This document shows, in pieces, positions 6,830 to 7,068 of a stretch of 7,068 nt of DNA. The notes beneath the pieces were generated by a model. The model had not been told where the DNA came from and ran no database searches. It saw nothing but the letters and a program-made list of their open reading frames with translations. The first letter of the stretch is position 1, and each line of letters starts with the position of its first letter. Source of the stretch: Candidatus Omnitrophota bacterium (lineage in GTDB: Bacteria > Omnitrophota > Gorgyraeia > S143-82); assembly GCA_027065215.1 (NCBI GenBank), contig JAMOOT010000292.1, positions 1 to 7,068 on the forward strand. The letters are read 5' to 3'. A program made the position numbers and the translations under genes.

Positions 6830-6906
6830 CCTTTATTAGGCTTTCGTCCGTGATTCGCCTTTTTACTTCGCCAACCAAGTTTCCCTCTTCGCTTCTTTTT
6901 GGACAT
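6826..6906 (-). CDS. Tiny, highly basic conserved-looking peptide (26 residues), possibly ribosome-associated
   Basis: ATG at 6906 opens a 26-codon frame closed by TGA at 6828-6826. The peptide starts MSKKKRRGKLGW, continues RSKKAN and ends HGRKPNKG. It has about a dozen Lys/Arg residues, one His, one Trp and no acidic residue, no membrane segment and no signal peptide. It is preceded by an unusually strong purine-rich ribosome-binding tract and its stop overlaps the nadE start as ATGA, so it is probably translated and coupled to nadE. Its composition, RRGK-aromatic-R core and Gly-Arg-Lys-Pro-Lys end resemble tiny ribosomal proteins of the bTHX type, which share an RRGK...RP...K layout, but basic low-complexity sequence makes such likeness easy to get by chance. 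I do not recognise a named family with confidence. An alternative role is a leader peptide controlling nadE translation. Confidence 0.6.
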   Translation of the reverse strand: MSKKKRRGKLGWRSKKANHGRKPNKG

Positions 6907-6935
6907 AACCTCTCTCTCCTCTCCTATTCTCCTAT
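6907..6935 (-). promoter_or_regulatory. Tandem Shine-Dalgarno-like purine tract before the 26-residue peptide gene
   Basis: On the minus strand this stretch contains AGGAGA twice, then AGGAGAGAGAGG, then TT and the ATG at 6906. Several registers could pair with the anti-Shine-Dalgarno end of 16S rRNA, at spacings from about 3 to more than 20 nt. The distal copies lie inside the last codons of the upstream gene. Such a long purine run suggests strong or buffered initiation for the tiny downstream ORF, and is the main reason to believe that ORF is translated. The expression level is inference. Confidence 0.6.
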
Positions 6936-7068
6936 AACTTGTACTATCACTGTCCTCTTTCTCGGTCTATTGTCAAAATCTATCAAAATCACCTGTTGCC
7001 ACATACCCAATAAAAGCCTGCCCTCTGAAAAAGGTATAGTAATTCCTGGCCCTAATAGAGAAGATCTA
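6924..7068 (-). CDS. YjbQ/UPF0047 family protein, C-terminal end (5' part outside the window)
   Basis: The last 47 codons of a gene enter from the right edge and stop at a TAG at 6926-6924. The translation contains SSLLGPGITIPF, then LLLGMWQQVILIDFD, then RPRKRTVIVQVIGE. This matches the C-terminal signature of the YjbQ/UPF0047 family, in which a Gly-x-Trp-Gln strand is followed by an acidic residue, a Pro-Arg pair and a final beta strand. Members are single-domain proteins of about 130-140 residues, so roughly two thirds is missing. Some members have been reported to show weak thiamine-phosphate synthase activity, but the physiological role is unsettled, so I give no symbol. The stop lies 17 bp before the next small gene, and the last codons already contain its Shine-Dalgarno-like repeats, so the two are probably co-transcribed. 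Family call is strong from the tail alone; function is not established. Confidence 0.85.
   Translation of the reverse strand, partial: RSSLLGPGITIPFSEGRLLLGMWQQVILIDFDNRPRKRTVIVQVIGE

Overview
The window looks like a compact bacterial chromosome segment of moderately low GC (judged by eye). All seven genes lie on the minus strand, so transcription runs from high to low coordinates. Each complete gene opens right after an in-frame stop, several pairs overlap by an ATGA junction or share bases, and Shine-Dalgarno sequences are bacterial. No transposon, integrase, tRNA, rRNA or CRISPR array is visible. The gene set (bacterial LeuRS, two-domain NAD synthetase, GH57 glucan enzyme, HPr and enzyme I without a visible sugar permease) would suit a deep-branching, probably anaerobic and uncultured bacterium. 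An Omnitrophota-like lineage is one guess, but the sequence alone does not prove any phylum.

Layout in transcription order. (1) 7068-6924: C-terminal end of a YjbQ/UPF0047 family protein. (2) 6906-6826: an easily missed 26-residue, strongly basic peptide gene behind a run of three Shine-Dalgarno-like blocks, ending in an ATGA overlap with the next gene. (3) 6829-5210: nadE, glutamine-dependent NAD+ synthetase with all visible catalytic motifs intact. (4) 5209-5006: the only real intergenic gap, holding a consensus TATAAT box and a perfect 12-bp palindrome, probably the promoter of the second cluster. (5) 4999-3092: GH57 glucan enzyme of the amylase/4-alpha-glucanotransferase type. (6) 3095-2826: ptsH (HPr). 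(7) 2845-1019: ptsI (enzyme I) with an unusual Cys-containing, polybasic C-terminal tail. (8) 1011-271: sugar-phosphate nucleotidyltransferase. (9) 248-1: start of leuS.

How the genes may work together. The GH57 gene, ptsH, ptsI and the nucleotidyltransferase overlap or sit 7 bp apart, and leuS follows after 22 bp, so they probably form one transcription unit. An alpha-glucan remodelling enzyme translationally coupled to the general PTS phosphocarriers, followed by a sugar-nucleotide-forming enzyme and with no EII component in view, suggests that the PTS proteins here link PEP status to storage-glucan metabolism rather than, or as well as, sugar import. That link is inference. The two most novel-looking items are the tiny basic peptide gene and the enzyme I tail; the rest is recognisable housekeeping and carbon metabolism in an unusual arrangement.
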